From Anthostomella pinea (lineage: Eukaryota; Ascomycota; Sordariomycetes; Xylariales; Xylariaceae): a stretch of DNA of 64,000 bases. The number at the start of each line of letters is the position of its first letter. Position 1 is the stretch's first letter. Below, one piece after another: positions 33,757-44,625 of the stretch. A model generated the notes under the pieces. The model was not told the origin of the DNA, did no database searches, and worked only from the letters and a program-made list of their open reading frames with translations. The DNA is taken from positions 8,370,001 through 8,434,000 of the forward strand of contig CAUWAG010000003.1 in the NCBI GenBank assembly GCA_963556695.1. Reading direction: 5' to 3'. The position numbers were made by a program, and so were the translations under genes.

Positions 33757-35191
33757 ATGGTACGTGTTGAACAGTGTGCGTGTCAGAGAGGTAGAGCTTT
33801 ATTGACATCCCTCGCAGCCTTCCGCCACCGGGTCAAATTGGGAGAAGTACAAGAAAGAGTTTGCCGACGACGAGGTAGAAGAGAAGAAGATCCAGCCTCT
33901 CTCCGACGAGTACGCATCCGCCATCCAATCTACGCACCTCCCCGTGCACAGCTAATCCGAGAACAGAGATATCCAAGTCCTCAAGACCTACGGCGCCGCA
34001 CCCTACGGAACACCCCTCAAGAATCTGGAGAAGCAGATCAAGGAGAAGCAACAGAGTGTCGACGAGAAGATTGGCGTCAAGGAATCCGACACGGGGCTCG
34101 CCCCGCCCCATCTGTGGGATGTCGCCGCCGATAGACAACGCATGTCCGAGGAGCAACCGTTACAGGTAGCACGGTGCACCAAGATCATTGCGGATGAGAA
34201 GGACGAGTCGAAGAGCAAATACGTCATCAACGTCAAGCAGATCGCCAAGTTCGTGGTCCAGCTGGGTGATCGCGTATCCCCGACCGATATCGAGGAGGGC
34301 ATGCGGGTGGGCGTCGACCGTAACAAGTACCAGATCCTGCTGCCCCTGCCACCCAAGATCGACGCGAGCGTTACGATGATGACGGTCGAGGAGAAGCCCG
34401 ACGTCACATATGGCGATGTTGGTGGATGCAAGGAACAGGTCGAGAAGCTGAGAGAGGTCGTCGAGATGCCGCTGCTGTCACCCGAGCGGTTTGTCAACCT
34501 GGGTATCGACCCCCCGAAGGGCGCTCTGCTATATGGACCCCCTGGAACGGGAAAGACACTCTGTGCTCGAGCCGTTGCCAACCGAACCGACGCCACATTC
34601 ATTCGAGTCATCGGCAGTGAGCTGGTACAGAAGTACGTCGGTGAGGGTGCCCGCATGGTGCGGGAGCTCTTCGAGATGGCCCGGACGAAGAAGGCCTGCA
34701 TTATCTTTTTCGACGAAATCGATGCCGTCGGTGGTGCACGGTTTGACGACGGAGCCGGTGGAGACAACGAAGTCCAGAGAACCATGTTGGAGCTTATCAC
34801 GCAACTGGATGGTTTCGATGCACGCGGAAATATCAAGGTCATGTTCGCCACCAACAGACCGTCAACCTTGGATCCCGCCCTGATGAGACCGGGCCGTATC
34901 GACCGGAAGATCGAGTTCTCGCTGCCCGACCTCGAGGGACGAGCAAACATCCTCCGTATCCACGCCAAGAGCATGTCCGTCGAGCGGGATATCCGATGGG
35001 AGCTGATCTCCCGTCTCTGCCCCAACGCCACGGGTGCCGAACTGCGAAGTGTGTGCACCGAGGCCGGCATGTTCGCCATCCGGGCGAGGAGAAAGGTCGC
35101 CACGGAGAAGGACTTCCTGAGCGCCGTCGACAAGGTCATCAAGGGCAACCTGAAGTTCAACTCGACCGCCACGTACATGCAGTACAACTAG
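33757..35191 (+). CDS. RPT1: 26S proteasome regulatory ATPase Rpt1
   Basis: Predicted 439 residues. Coding exons are 33757-33759, 33818-33909 and 33967-35191; the first coding exon is just the ATG, followed directly by donor GTACGT. The join gives [20 protein letters not shown] and then [13 protein letters not shown], matching Rpt1 N-termini. Rpt1 is one of six AAA ATPases in the ring that unfolds ubiquitylated substrates and threads them into the proteasome core. Visible are the OB-fold region, Walker A GPPGTGKT (about 222-229), Walker B DEID (281-284), the second region of homology ([18 protein letters not shown]) and the pore-loop region KYVGEG. The C-terminus (YMQYN) lacks a clear HbYX motif, as expected for Rpt1. 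Divergent from CCT4. Confidence 0.96.
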
Positions 35192-35893
35192 GCGCATAAT
35201 GGGTTTCAGGGGAAACTTCATTGGTGTATGAGTACGGGCGTATGGTAGATGGAGGCATGGTTAGCCGAGAGCTAGATAATGAAAGCTTCACACGTGTGCC
35301 ATGTGCCGTGTATTGGTAACTTGTTTCTAATCATCCCAGCATTAACTATCGATACCGTTGTGATTTACTATGTACGGGTTTTCAAATACCTATCTATGTG
35401 AGGGTTCATGGCTCTTCATGCAGGCCATTCGTCATTACCAAATACCGAGCATTCCAGCCTCCACATACGTGTTCTCGTTCGTACACGTACATCGTTGTGC
35501 CGTTCGTCCCGTCGTCCTTGACACCATGGTATCTCGCGTGGATGCAGTTCGATTCGAAATACAGCATGATGACCGTCCATGGACGCCGCAGGCAATGCCA
35601 AAAAGAAAACAACAATAGGCTCTCGAGCCCTCCCTAGAGATCCGACGCCGTCGGGTATAGACAGAAGCTGACCGTAACTCGTCTCTCTTTCTCTCCGCCG
35701 TCGGGGTATAGACAGAAGTTGACAGTAGTTCGTTCTCTTTCTCTCCTTCGCTTGCTCTCTATATTTCTCCTCCCCGTGGTATCATGCATCTTGGGCATAC
35801 GACATTTATCCTCAGTCCTATGAGTCTTAGTTAGGCCATCCATTACAAACTGCCCAGATAATCCTAGTACGCCACTCCGAGCATCGGGGCGTC
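35192..35893. other. intergenic region (convergent 3' ends)
   Basis: 3' flanks of RPT1 and of the minus-strand zinc-binding-protein gene. An imperfect direct repeat of about 38 nt (CCGTCGGGTATAGACAGAAG..., 35648 and 35699) is visible. No gene seen. Confidence 0.4.
35648..35745. repeat. imperfect tandem duplication
   Basis: Two near-identical stretches, about 35648-35694 and 35699-35745, share GCCGTCGGG(G)TATAGACAGAAG(C/T)TGAC followed by a TCTCTTTCTCTCC tract. They lie in the 3' flank between two convergent genes. Confidence 0.7.
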
Positions 35894-36859
35894 CTATGCT
35901 CCGTCCACCTCGTCCAAGCATCCCAGGCAGACGACCTCGCCCTCGCTGCCGCGCTCCACGCAGCATTGGCTGCAGATCACCTCCCGGTGGCCGTGGCCTC
36001 TCCAGCCCGCCGCCTCTCCGCCGCCTTCCCCTTTCTTTGACCGTGCGTGGTCCGGCGGCGGTTGTGCGTCTCGGGCCTGGTGGGTGTGGTTATTGCTGTT
36101 GTATTCGACATCGTCGTCCACGTCGTGCATGGTGAATGATGCTGATAGGTCCTCCTCATTATTGTTGTGTTCTCGTCTTCCTGTCCTTTCCTCCGCAGGC
36201 GGTAGCCAGCCCTGGCACGCCCGCAGGCAGACAAAGCATGTCCGGCGGTCGCAGCCCATACAATCGGCGAACGAGTCGAGGTCGGACTTCTTGGTCGGCT
36301 TGCGAAAGCAGACGTGGCAGGGTTTCAACAGCGCGGATGAGTTCGCTCGGCTCGCGCTGGGTCGGTTCTGTAGATGATGCGGTGATATGGGCGGCGTTGG
36401 GTGTGCGTGTGAGAAGTAGGACTGTTGCTGGTGCATGGCGGCGGCGGGCGAAGGGGATGCGGCATCGTGATGCTCGTCGTGGTGGTGTTGGTGTTGGTGA
36501 CGTAGGTGCTGTTGTTGTGTCGGTTCGTCGTGGTCCTCGTCTAGCAGCCGGAACCTTTTGCTCGCGGACAGTGGTATGACTTTCCGCGGCATGTTGTAGA
36601 GCGCGGCCGAGCCGCGGTTCGAGGGGTAGATCAGCCGCTCATTGCTACTGAAGGCGGATAATAGGTTCTGGGACTCGTTGAGCTGTGATGTGCTGCTGTA
36701 AGGGCCGAGGCCGCTGCTGTTAGCCGACGAGGACGTCAAAGAAGCTGCTGTCTTGGACTGCCCGTACAACGGCATCTGCATCTGGCCGTCATCCTCCCGC
36801 CTCCGCTTCCTACCCGACGACGAGAGCGAAGGCGTCTCGGAGTGCGTTACTGATGGCAT
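35894..36859 (-). CDS. hypothetical Cys-rich putative zinc-binding protein
   Basis: Intronless 321-residue frame with an ATG start. I do not recognise a named family. The N-terminal half is low complexity: a basic patch (GRKRRRED, a possible nuclear signal), Ser/Asn-rich stretches and a His/Gln-rich run (about residues 110-160). The C-terminal half carries a dense Cys pattern beginning CHVC at about residue 181, then CMGC, CFVCLRAC and near the end CSQCC and CLGC, with a long acidic Asn/His insert between the clusters. Such paired CxxC spacing suggests a RING- or PHD-like double zinc site. A nuclear or regulatory role is only inferred. Confidence 0.7.
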   Translation of the reverse strand: MPSVTHSETPSLSSSGRKRRREDDGQMQMPLYGQSKTAASLTSSSANSSGLGPYSSTSQLNESQNLLSAFSSNERLIYPSNRGSAALYNMPRKVIPLSASKRFRLLDEDHDEPTQQQHLRHQHQHHHDEHHDAASPSPAAAMHQQQSYFSHAHPTPPISPHHLQNRPSASRANSSALLKPCHVCFRKPTKKSDLDSFADCMGCDRRTCFVCLRACQGWLPPAEERTGRREHNNNEEDLSASFTMHDVDDDVEYNSNNHTHQARDAQPPPDHARSKKGEGGGEAAGWRGHGHREVICSQCCVERGSEGEVVCLGCLDEVDGA

Positions 36860-39151
36860 TTGTCCCGCAGTCGTTCACGGGCGTGGCATGGGCCGAGTAT
36901 GGCGATTTGAACTTGGAGGCTCTAGCCAGTGATGTTGAGGGGAGGCAGAGCAACCAGAATTGGCGAAGAGGCAAGGTCGGCTTAAGCTGCGGCGTGTGGA
37001 TGGAGGAAATACATGGAGAGGTAGGTTGGTGGTTTGGCCGCTTTGCTTGTTGTACGTGAGACGGATTAACCCAGGTCGGGAGACGGGAATAGCTGTGGGT
37101 CAACCACCTGCACCTCTGGGCTGCAAGCCGATAGCGGGCGTAGCCGCTGTAGTGGTCGCCTGGAGGGGTTGACATCCCCTATCTTCCAAGTAGTTTGGTT
37201 TCCATTTCGCACTACCCCTGGAAGCTGAGTCGTAAGGTTAGACACAAGAACAAGGTTCAAACGAAAGAACCCCCCTTTTCCTACCTGAAGTACTCTCGGT
37301 GCCCTTGACACAGAGTGTCTTCTTTCACCGGTTCACACAGGATTGCCATTGGTTGTCCGGTACCTTATCGGCAGTGTTGGTGGTTTCCATTTGTCTTCTG
37401 GAAGCCACTCTGCACATCCAGGGGCGAGAGTGTCACGACTCACACCATTATCAAAGACTTTCCGACCTTGGCGGTGGCTGGGAAAAGGACTCACGTCACA
37501 TTACGGATGTCTCAATAGCCTAATAATATTCTGGGAGGAAGGTTTCATCTCATGCATCTTGAATCCTACTCGATCTATCACATGTTATATTTTATACGTC
37601 GCCACGGGGAGAGAAGATGATAGACCTCTTCCCATTGCGCTTCGACCAACGTATCAATCTTAAGAACGTCTGAATTTGCGCAGTGTCGATGGCAGAGACT
37701 AGTTGTCGCGTTGACATCATAGCAGCTCGATGAAGCCCTCATCTATCTAAACGTAGCGGAATGAGAGCTTTGAGCCTCACCTCCCAGGGGACATGTGTGA
37801 GTAGGGAAGACCTTGATAGATTTCAGTCATATGACGCTGCCGAATGAATAACAAGGCTGGATGGGACAATCGTCCTTGAGATGCGTTGGGTGTCATGGTC
37901 GAAATGTACTGAGAGACCCTCACACTTCACTCAGAGCCCAGCTCTAGGGTCCAAAGCCTTAAGGTCCATCTCCGCCATGAGCTGTAAAGATACAATGTCG
38001 TTCCCACTCGAACTGTAATCTTCTGTATCAAGCGATATGTCGAACATAAGCTCTACGATGACTTGTCATGGGATACGAATCATATAGTTGTATTGGTTGA
38101 GGAATGCGGATGTTTTCCTCTTTTATCATAGGGGAGGGTTTGCACTTTTGCCTCGTACTCATCAATCTCGAGTTTAACCGACCCATGAGCTTGACTTTGT
38201 ATATTGAAAATCGTAGGTTTAGGCTTACTCCGCCATCAGTATCTGGTACGTTTATTTTTGATTCGTGGAGGAGGATGGGATGAAACGTACGCATCTTGCT
38301 TCTTGCAATTCCTCAAGTAGCCTGTGAGTGGTGCTTGGGTTTGTATGATTTGTGGTCTGTGAGATTGTTGGTGAGGTAACTGGTCTGATGGTTGTGTGAA
38401 GATTGGTAGTTAAGGATAGGAAAGACTCTCAAATCAATGGGAATAGGCGGGGAAGTATGACGGCCGCCAAATGATTGCAAATATGGGTTTAGTGCTGGTT
38501 GAGAAATCCGTGATGTCGTTATGTTTTTGGTGCCTTGTGGGAGCTCTTCAGAAATCATAGATAGTATCGACCCCTCCCCCCCTAGTCTCTGTGAGCCATC
38601 AACTTCGTATATGATAACGTTATCCTACCGCCTTCAAGTTTGCTGCCAGAGTCATTCTCATCCGCTGATTCATGTGCTAGTGCTGGGTATAGGACGAGGA
38701 GGGTGTGAGCTCAAGCGCCCGCTGATGTGTATATCTGAAGGTAGAGACTTCCCAGGAGCATTACTATGAGTGACGTGCTGGAAGAGAAGTGCAATGAATA
38801 CAACCCCAGCTACACAGCTATCCAATTCTCATGCTAGGGTGATCATTCACAAAGTACCTAGTCATCACCAGCATTTGTTGTGAGCCGACCAGGAACTCTG
38901 TCTGGGTTGTTTGGAAGCTCTTCAGTTTGCTGTAGGACTGTTAAATCCATGGTCAGACCCCATGTCCAACATAAATAGGCTGTGTACCAATGTTCTGCAT
39001 ATTTGTTGTGCGTCCAACGTGTTTACCTGGCGCGCCTCTCCCGTAGCATGCCGTGTCTTCTTGAGCTCTACTCCTATACTTTGTTACGTGACGAACTATG
39101 CCTCGTATACTTGCTATTCACCACGGACTGAGTGCTAGGTACAACATTAAA
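36860..39151. other. gene-poor region
   Basis: About 2.3 kb with short frames only. AT content rises between about 37900 and 38900. A minus-strand ATG frame of 88 codons at 38028-38294 has no recognisable motif. Lies downstream of the decayed sulfatase and upstream of the zinc-binding-protein gene. Confidence 0.4.
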
Positions 39152-40300
39152 TCAGTAATCTTCAACGGAGGCTTTCTTCTGCTTCAGTGCCTGGTGGTAC
39201 AAGGCGTAGGGGTCAAACATACCCGCCTCCTGAAAGTATGTCCCCTAGTGCTTAATCATCTCTCCCAGCTTCTCCGGGTTGCTGGGATGACCGATCATAC
39301 AGCTGCCATTTGCCTGGGCTCTTCGGCTGTGGCAGAAACAGCGCCGTCCAATCCCCTACCCTGACGGCTGCTGTTCTCAGTCATACCCTGCCGACAGTAT
39401 CTGTCGGCCCCTTCAGCTGGATGGTCGCGCTCCATGGGTCCTCGAGTATTGGTCTCCAGGCTTCCCTCGGACAGGCACCACTTTACGCCCACGGAAGACT
39501 GGGCCGGGGTGTTCTATCCAGGTGAGGTCCGGCTCCACGTCTGAAGGGACAAGCCCCTTATGACCAAGCTCTTCAGTCTCCGATCTCGCAAGGCTGCAGG
39601 ACCATCGTCGTATTGGGCCGCGGTACCTCTCGCCGGTGGGTGTCGTAAAGTGTAACTGATTCGAGAAGGGCTCTTCCCTCTTATTGTCTGTCCGCTTCTG
39701 GAGGAACTTCAGGATAGTTCGTAAAAGTGTCGGAGGACTAGAATGCCATGAGCAGTTATATGCCGTCATCCACTAACTCGCCGTCCGCCATCCAGATGCC
39801 ACCACCTTTAATAATCGCCGTCTGTTTACTCTCCAGTCCGTGTGATTGCGGCTCGTGATTGGAGAGATTCCAAGCCCCTGGCAGCGTGGCGAGGACTTTC
39901 GTGAAGCCTCTGGCTTGAGGTCCGAGTGCCATTTCCCGCTCATGAACGTGAGAATTTCCCCTAACACAGCAACACTATAGTTCAGATACCCCACGTATCC
40001 CGGCCTATTCTTGAAGATTTCGGGGCACGTTTCTGCCGTGATAAGATTAGCATACTGTTCTTAGCCGCGGTTCCAAGAAACTGCTCCCTATCTTTGCAGC
40101 GTCCCAACCCAGCTTTGTGAGAATATGTTCCAGGTGAAAGCATTGCTCGTGTGAGAGCATGATGCAGCCGTGCGAACCCCATTCGCAGTCCTCATCGTTG
40201 TTGGAGGTTCGCGGTGTCAACCTCACTTCCATATGCCGATGTCTTGCTGGACCCAAGGTCATCCCCGACGATTATCAGAACATTTTGCTTCTGTTCAGGC
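39152..40300 (-). pseudogene. decayed arylsulfatase gene
   Basis: Pieces of a fungal sulfatase occur in order on the minus strand but in different frames. The N-terminus is KQNVLIIVGDDLG...SAYGSEVDT (40290-40195). The catalytic region is TYSHKAGLG with upstream core. Then come GYLNYSVAVLGEIL and FMSGKWHSDLKPE (39990-39890), EEPFSNQLHFTTPTG (about 39680-39640), and a C-terminal piece VGDWTALFLPQPKSPGKWQLYD (about 39370-39300) ending HPSNPEKLGEMIKH-stop-GTYFQEAG. At 40145-40165 the expected Cys-x-Pro-x-Arg site reads Cys-Ser-His-Thr-Ser, so the residues needed for formylglycine formation are lost. A TAG at 39247-39249 replaces a likely Trp. About 200-250 residues in the middle are missing. Not functional. 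Confidence 0.8.
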
Positions 40301-41490
40301 GTGGTGCCTGGAGGACGGCGACAGGCATGACCCCGAGATGACGGTACAGGCACTGCCAGATGGAGAGGAACCGGTCGCAATATCTTCAGAGCAAGGTTGA
40401 GGGTAGGACACCTACAAGGCTTCGTTCTATGCTCAGAACAAACACATTGCATGTTACCCCTGAAAACCTCACGCATTCTTGGGCTATATCCATACGCGTT
40501 CGAAACCTCACTCGCAAACTCGAAGACTATGAGTCGTGTTCGTCTGTATACGTGCCCACCTCCAAAGTAGCCAGCGAGATTGGGGAAGTCAACCAGAGGT
40601 CGACTGCAGAATTGCTGTGAGTTCACACCGCCGTAGGTCACATACACCCAACAAATCGGGCAGGGTCAGGGATGGATTCAAGCGAGATCTAATAAGACTC
40701 GAGAAACGGGATTGACAGGAAGTCCAACCTGCTTCGTGTTCAAGGTGAACGAACCACCGGTCGTTCTAGCGCGGAGAAGAAGCCGTTCCGGGCTTTCGTG
40801 AAATACGGTGAGAGTAAGGTACCTAGGAGGTAGGTTGTTTGCATAAACAGCTAGCCGCACTTGATGCTAACCTAAATATACCTTATGTTGGTCAACTCTT
40901 TGAATATCAGGTACCATTGACACCCAACTTCGATGATTCCGAAGCCAGTCCTTTAAAAGGGGGGACGCGCGATACGCGTAGGGCACCCATCAGTGACTGC
41001 GTCTCTCCGAACACATTTTAGCCAATGAGACGCGATATGGATAGCAGCCACAAGTTTTAACTTTTCGACTTGGTTATCATGCAAGTATAATGCAATTGCT
41101 TGACGTTACTTGCATACAGGTGATGTATGAATCCAAGCACGCAATTGGTGAGGCCACTGAGGGCCGTCCAGTCATTCGGAAGGTGGCCCTGTGGGGTTTC
41201 GGCCTTGTTACCTGTTGACTCACTGATTGATGCCTTCAAGGGCCTCGGGAACAGCGAGGCAAGCGCGATCCGACAGACCGATAGAGTACCATCGGTTACC
41301 CCACTTACGCATCACGTGGCTGATAACCCCCAGATCTACAGGCTTCGTCTATCGGGTCGACCTCCGCAGCAACACACGTCCTGTCTACTGCCCAGACCTT
41401 CAAGTCCCCAACCATCACCACCTGATTCGCGATCAACACCGTACTACCAACGAACCCCCGAGACACTCGACCAAACACCTCCATCAAGAT
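40301..41490. other. intergenic region
   Basis: No gene seen. The minus-strand frame that enters the sulfatase relic stays open to 40647 but shows no sulfatase-like sequence upstream of 40300. An AAGGTACCTAGG motif lies at 40816-40827. From about 41270 the DNA is C/A-rich and is the probable promoter and leader of the SF3b14 gene. Confidence 0.4.
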
Positions 41491-42117
41491 ATGAGTCGCG
41501 CCGGCAAGCTTGCACCCGAGCAGTTACCGTGAGTAACCGTCCCCATCCGGTCTATCCCGCTACTCGACAGATGGCAGTAATGTTAACCCTGGATACCCTA
41601 CAGAGTCTTGTTCGTAAAGAACCTCAAGTTCGTGCCCCGACTCCGCGATCACCATCCGTACATGTACTTACCGTTATCTCTACAGCTACGAGGTGACAGA
41701 TGAGGCGCTCTGGAAGCTTTTCGACCCCGAGCCCCAGAACCGCATCGTCCGGTATGTCGTATCCACGAACACCATCGCACGTGTACCGATCCCGACTAAC
41801 CAGTGTTAGCCAAATCCGCAAGGGTATCTCCCTAGAGGCCAAGGGAACCGCCTATGTCGTCTTCTGGAATGCAATGGACGCGAAGAATGCCCTCGAGAAG
41901 CTAAACGGCTTCAACTTCCAGAACAGATATCTCGTTGGTATGCTCACACCCTTGCACCTGGCCAGTGTAACCCCCGTACTGGTACATATGGCTAATTGCT
42001 TGTGTAGTGCTATGGCATCAACCCGAGAAGACGCTCAAGGCGAGGGAGTCAAAAGACGACATCAAGGCGCGCCAGGAGAATGTAGAACAGCTCAAGACCA
42101 AGTATGGTATCGATTGA
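41491..42117 (+). CDS. SF3B6: pre-mRNA branch-site protein p14 (SF3b14/SF3B6)
   Basis: Predicted 121 residues, the usual length for this U2 snRNP/SF3b subunit, which sits near the branch adenosine in the spliceosome. Five small exons join in frame: 41491-41528, 41614-41637 (24 nt), 41686-41751, 41810-41937 and 42008-42117. The product starts MSRAGKLAPEQLP and continues VLFVKNLNYEVTDEALWKLF, an RNP2-type start of a single RRM. GTAYVVFWNAMDAKNALEKL holds RNP1. It ends KTKYGID, as in relatives. Intron 2 uses the weak donor GTTCGT. The join is supported because it rebuilds NLNYEVTDE. The microexon structure makes this gene easy to miss. Confidence 0.92.
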
Positions 42118-43372
42118 CGATTAGACGGGCCTGTGGATAGGCTCCAGACTCGCTCCCGAGCCAGGTCTGCAGTCCCGTCGTCTCCCTCCACCACCTCTTG
42201 CTCCACCACCACTACGACGTCGATCGAGAAGAAATCGATTTCGGTGGTGAAGGGGAAGAAGAGCAAGCCCGATAATGATGTGGCCGGGCACGCACGAAAG
42301 GTCGCTTTGAGCTTCGTTCGCGGCCTGATGCCGCGGAAATCTGCCAAGTTGTGCATGGCTTGACACACGGTACCGCAGCTTTGCGCGGACATGTTCAGTT
42401 ATGGTCACCTCGAGCAGCATTTCTCGGACTCGCAGGACTGGCTCTGCTCAGCATTGGTTGCCCCTACCTGAGTATGATGCAAACCACCCTTTAGCATAGC
42501 GCACACTAGCTCGGCATTGATGGCAATGTACTTCCCTTCGTTTGACTTCGCGCGATATCACGTTTACGAACCTGAGGGCCTTTGGCTCGCAACGAGAATG
42601 AGATTCCATACGATGGTTCATGATTGTATGCTCAGTGAATATTATCATGCACACATATCTTTAGTAGTATGCATATCCATCGGCGAGGTGAAACTAATAC
42701 ACCTCGAAATCGAGTGCAACACGTTATTGAAACCGAGTCTCGACTCTCGAGGGCTGTGATGAGTCTCAGGCCGTACCCAAGCAGGTGATACTGCGAAACG
42801 TGGAACGCCCAGGGAAGGTTTACAGTGGAACGGTCTGCTACCCCAGCCACCTGCAGGGCAGCTAAGCCCCTACTGGGCCCCTAAAGGCTAAAGTCAGCCA
42901 GCCGCCCAATCGAGACCCTCCCCTGAGACAGGAACTTCCGCAGCCTGGGCAAGGCAGCCATGGAGCCCAGGCGTGCCAGACGTGAGAAGTGTCATAGACA
43001 AAATGCTCAGCTGCATCCATTTGCATCCAACGAGAGCTGACTAGATCTCGTGGCCTCTGTTCTGCTCTACAACCTCTCCTAGAACCAGGCCCATTTCTGC
43101 ATTTCTTTTTATACCCAACAAGAACGATACGATAGATGAACTTATTATTTCTCTTTGTGCGATAACCGTTTAGCCGTTGGAGCCGGTCTGTAAAGTCTGA
43201 AGTCTGACGACATCCTTGGCACAAAGCCCACCTGATCCTCAACCTTGTTAATCCGAGCGGGACGACTATCGCGCTGTCTCACCTCGCAGTTGGCGTCATC
43301 ATCACCACTTGCATTGCTCTGCGACTGCTGTGCTTTTCCGTGTCTGTGTCTCAAGATACCTACATCATTGGC
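42118..43372. other. intergenic region
   Basis: 3' flank of SF3b14 and promoter of the vacuolar membrane protein gene. A 76-codon frame at 42133-42363 is Ser/Thr/Lys-rich and overlaps the 3' flank; no support for a gene. Confidence 0.4.
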
Positions 43373-44625
43373 ATGCCGTTTTCCTCGACGCTTGACGTCG
43401 CATTCAACTCCCTCCTCGATGTACCGACTTCGGTAGCGACAGCAACATCCACCGCAGCAATCGGTGTCGACCTCCCAGCGGCGACCACCCACCTGACCTC
43501 GGTGCTCACGTCCACCGCGTCCGCAGTCGCAGCCGCCGCAACATCGGCAGAGATGGACACATTCTTGGACGACGACGGAGGCGGAGGTGGAGGCGAGTGT
43601 CGGCTGCTCGGGCCCTTTGCCTTGTTCGTCCAGCTCGCGCTGGGCGGCCTGGCGCTGTCGACCCTGGTTTTCAAGAGATGGCGCGAACGGCCCCAGCGGC
43701 CGCTCAAGATCTGGTTCTTCGACGTGTCGAAGCAGGTCTTTGGCTCGGTGCTGGTCCACATGGCCAACGTCTTCATGTCTATGCTCACCAGCGGTCGTTT
43801 TTCTATTAAGTTGGACCCGGCCAGTGTGCAGACGGCGCGCGCCCTCATGCGCAGGGCCGACGACGGATATACGCCAAACCCGTGCTCGTTCTACTTGCTA
43901 AACTTGGCGATCGATGTGAGTTGTCCGAAACTTGTCGCCTCCTCTTTGAGATTGGAAGCTGATTACCTCTCTGCTCGTTCTAGACTACCATTGGTATCCC
44001 GATCCTTATCCTGCTGCTTCGCGTCACGACCGTTCTCGTATCATACACCCCGCTCGGAAAGCCGGCGGAGTCGATCCAGTCCGGCAACTACGGCAACCCG
44101 CCGAAGTGGTGGTGGTGGCTGAAGCAGTCTGTCATCTACTTCTGCGGCCTCTTCGGCATGAAGATCTGCGTCCTGATCATCTTCTTGATCCTGCCGTGGA
44201 TATCTCGCGTGGGCGACTGGGCGCTGAGGTGGACCGAAGGCAATGAGCGCCTGCAGATTGTCTTCGTCATGATGCTGTTCCCGCTCATCATGAACGGCCT
44301 GCAGTACTACATCATCGACAGCTTTATCAAGATGAAAGATACGGACCACGAGAGGCTGCCGCAGGAGGATCACCACGAGCGCGATCCATTCGACGACGCC
44401 CTCGCGGATAGCGATGACGACGATGCGTCGAGCAGTGGTGAGAGCAGCGAGAGTGTGAAGCTTGCGCGGTCGAAAAGCTCCAAGGGTGCCGAGAGGAAGC
44501 ACCCGAAGATTGGGCATGAGGAGTACGATCCGGAGCTGGATGGTCAAACTGTGATAGGGAGCAGCAAGAGCCAGGACGAGAGGGGCGGTAAACCTCTGCC
44601 CAAGGAATTGGTTCCTCCCGAGTAA
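43373..44625 (+). CDS. STIMATE/YPL162C-family vacuolar membrane protein
   Basis: Predicted 394 residues in two exons, 43373-43915 and 43984-44625, joined in phase 0 as LLNLAID|TTIGIPILILLLRV. The family contains yeast Ypl162c (vacuolar membrane) and human STIMATE (TMEM110), an ER protein that promotes STIM1-Orai calcium coupling. The N-terminus is Ala/Ser/Thr-rich. Hydrophobic segments are seen around GPFALFVQLALGGLALSTLVF, QVFGSVLVHMANVFMSML, IGIPILILLLRVTTVLV, the signature FCGLFGMKICVLIIFLILPW, and VFVMMLFPLIMNGLQYYII. The C-terminal ~85 residues are acidic and Ser-rich with a Lys/Arg patch. Frames upstream of 43373 lack an ATG, so this start is preferred. The fungal function is not established; a membrane-contact or vacuolar role is inferred. 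Confidence 0.85.

Noticed and set aside
34003..35187. 394-codon open frame on the minus strand across RPT1
   Set aside because: It is an antisense shadow of a strongly biased, highly conserved coding exon. Its product is Ser/Arg-rich with no motif, and the plus strand gene explains the openness.
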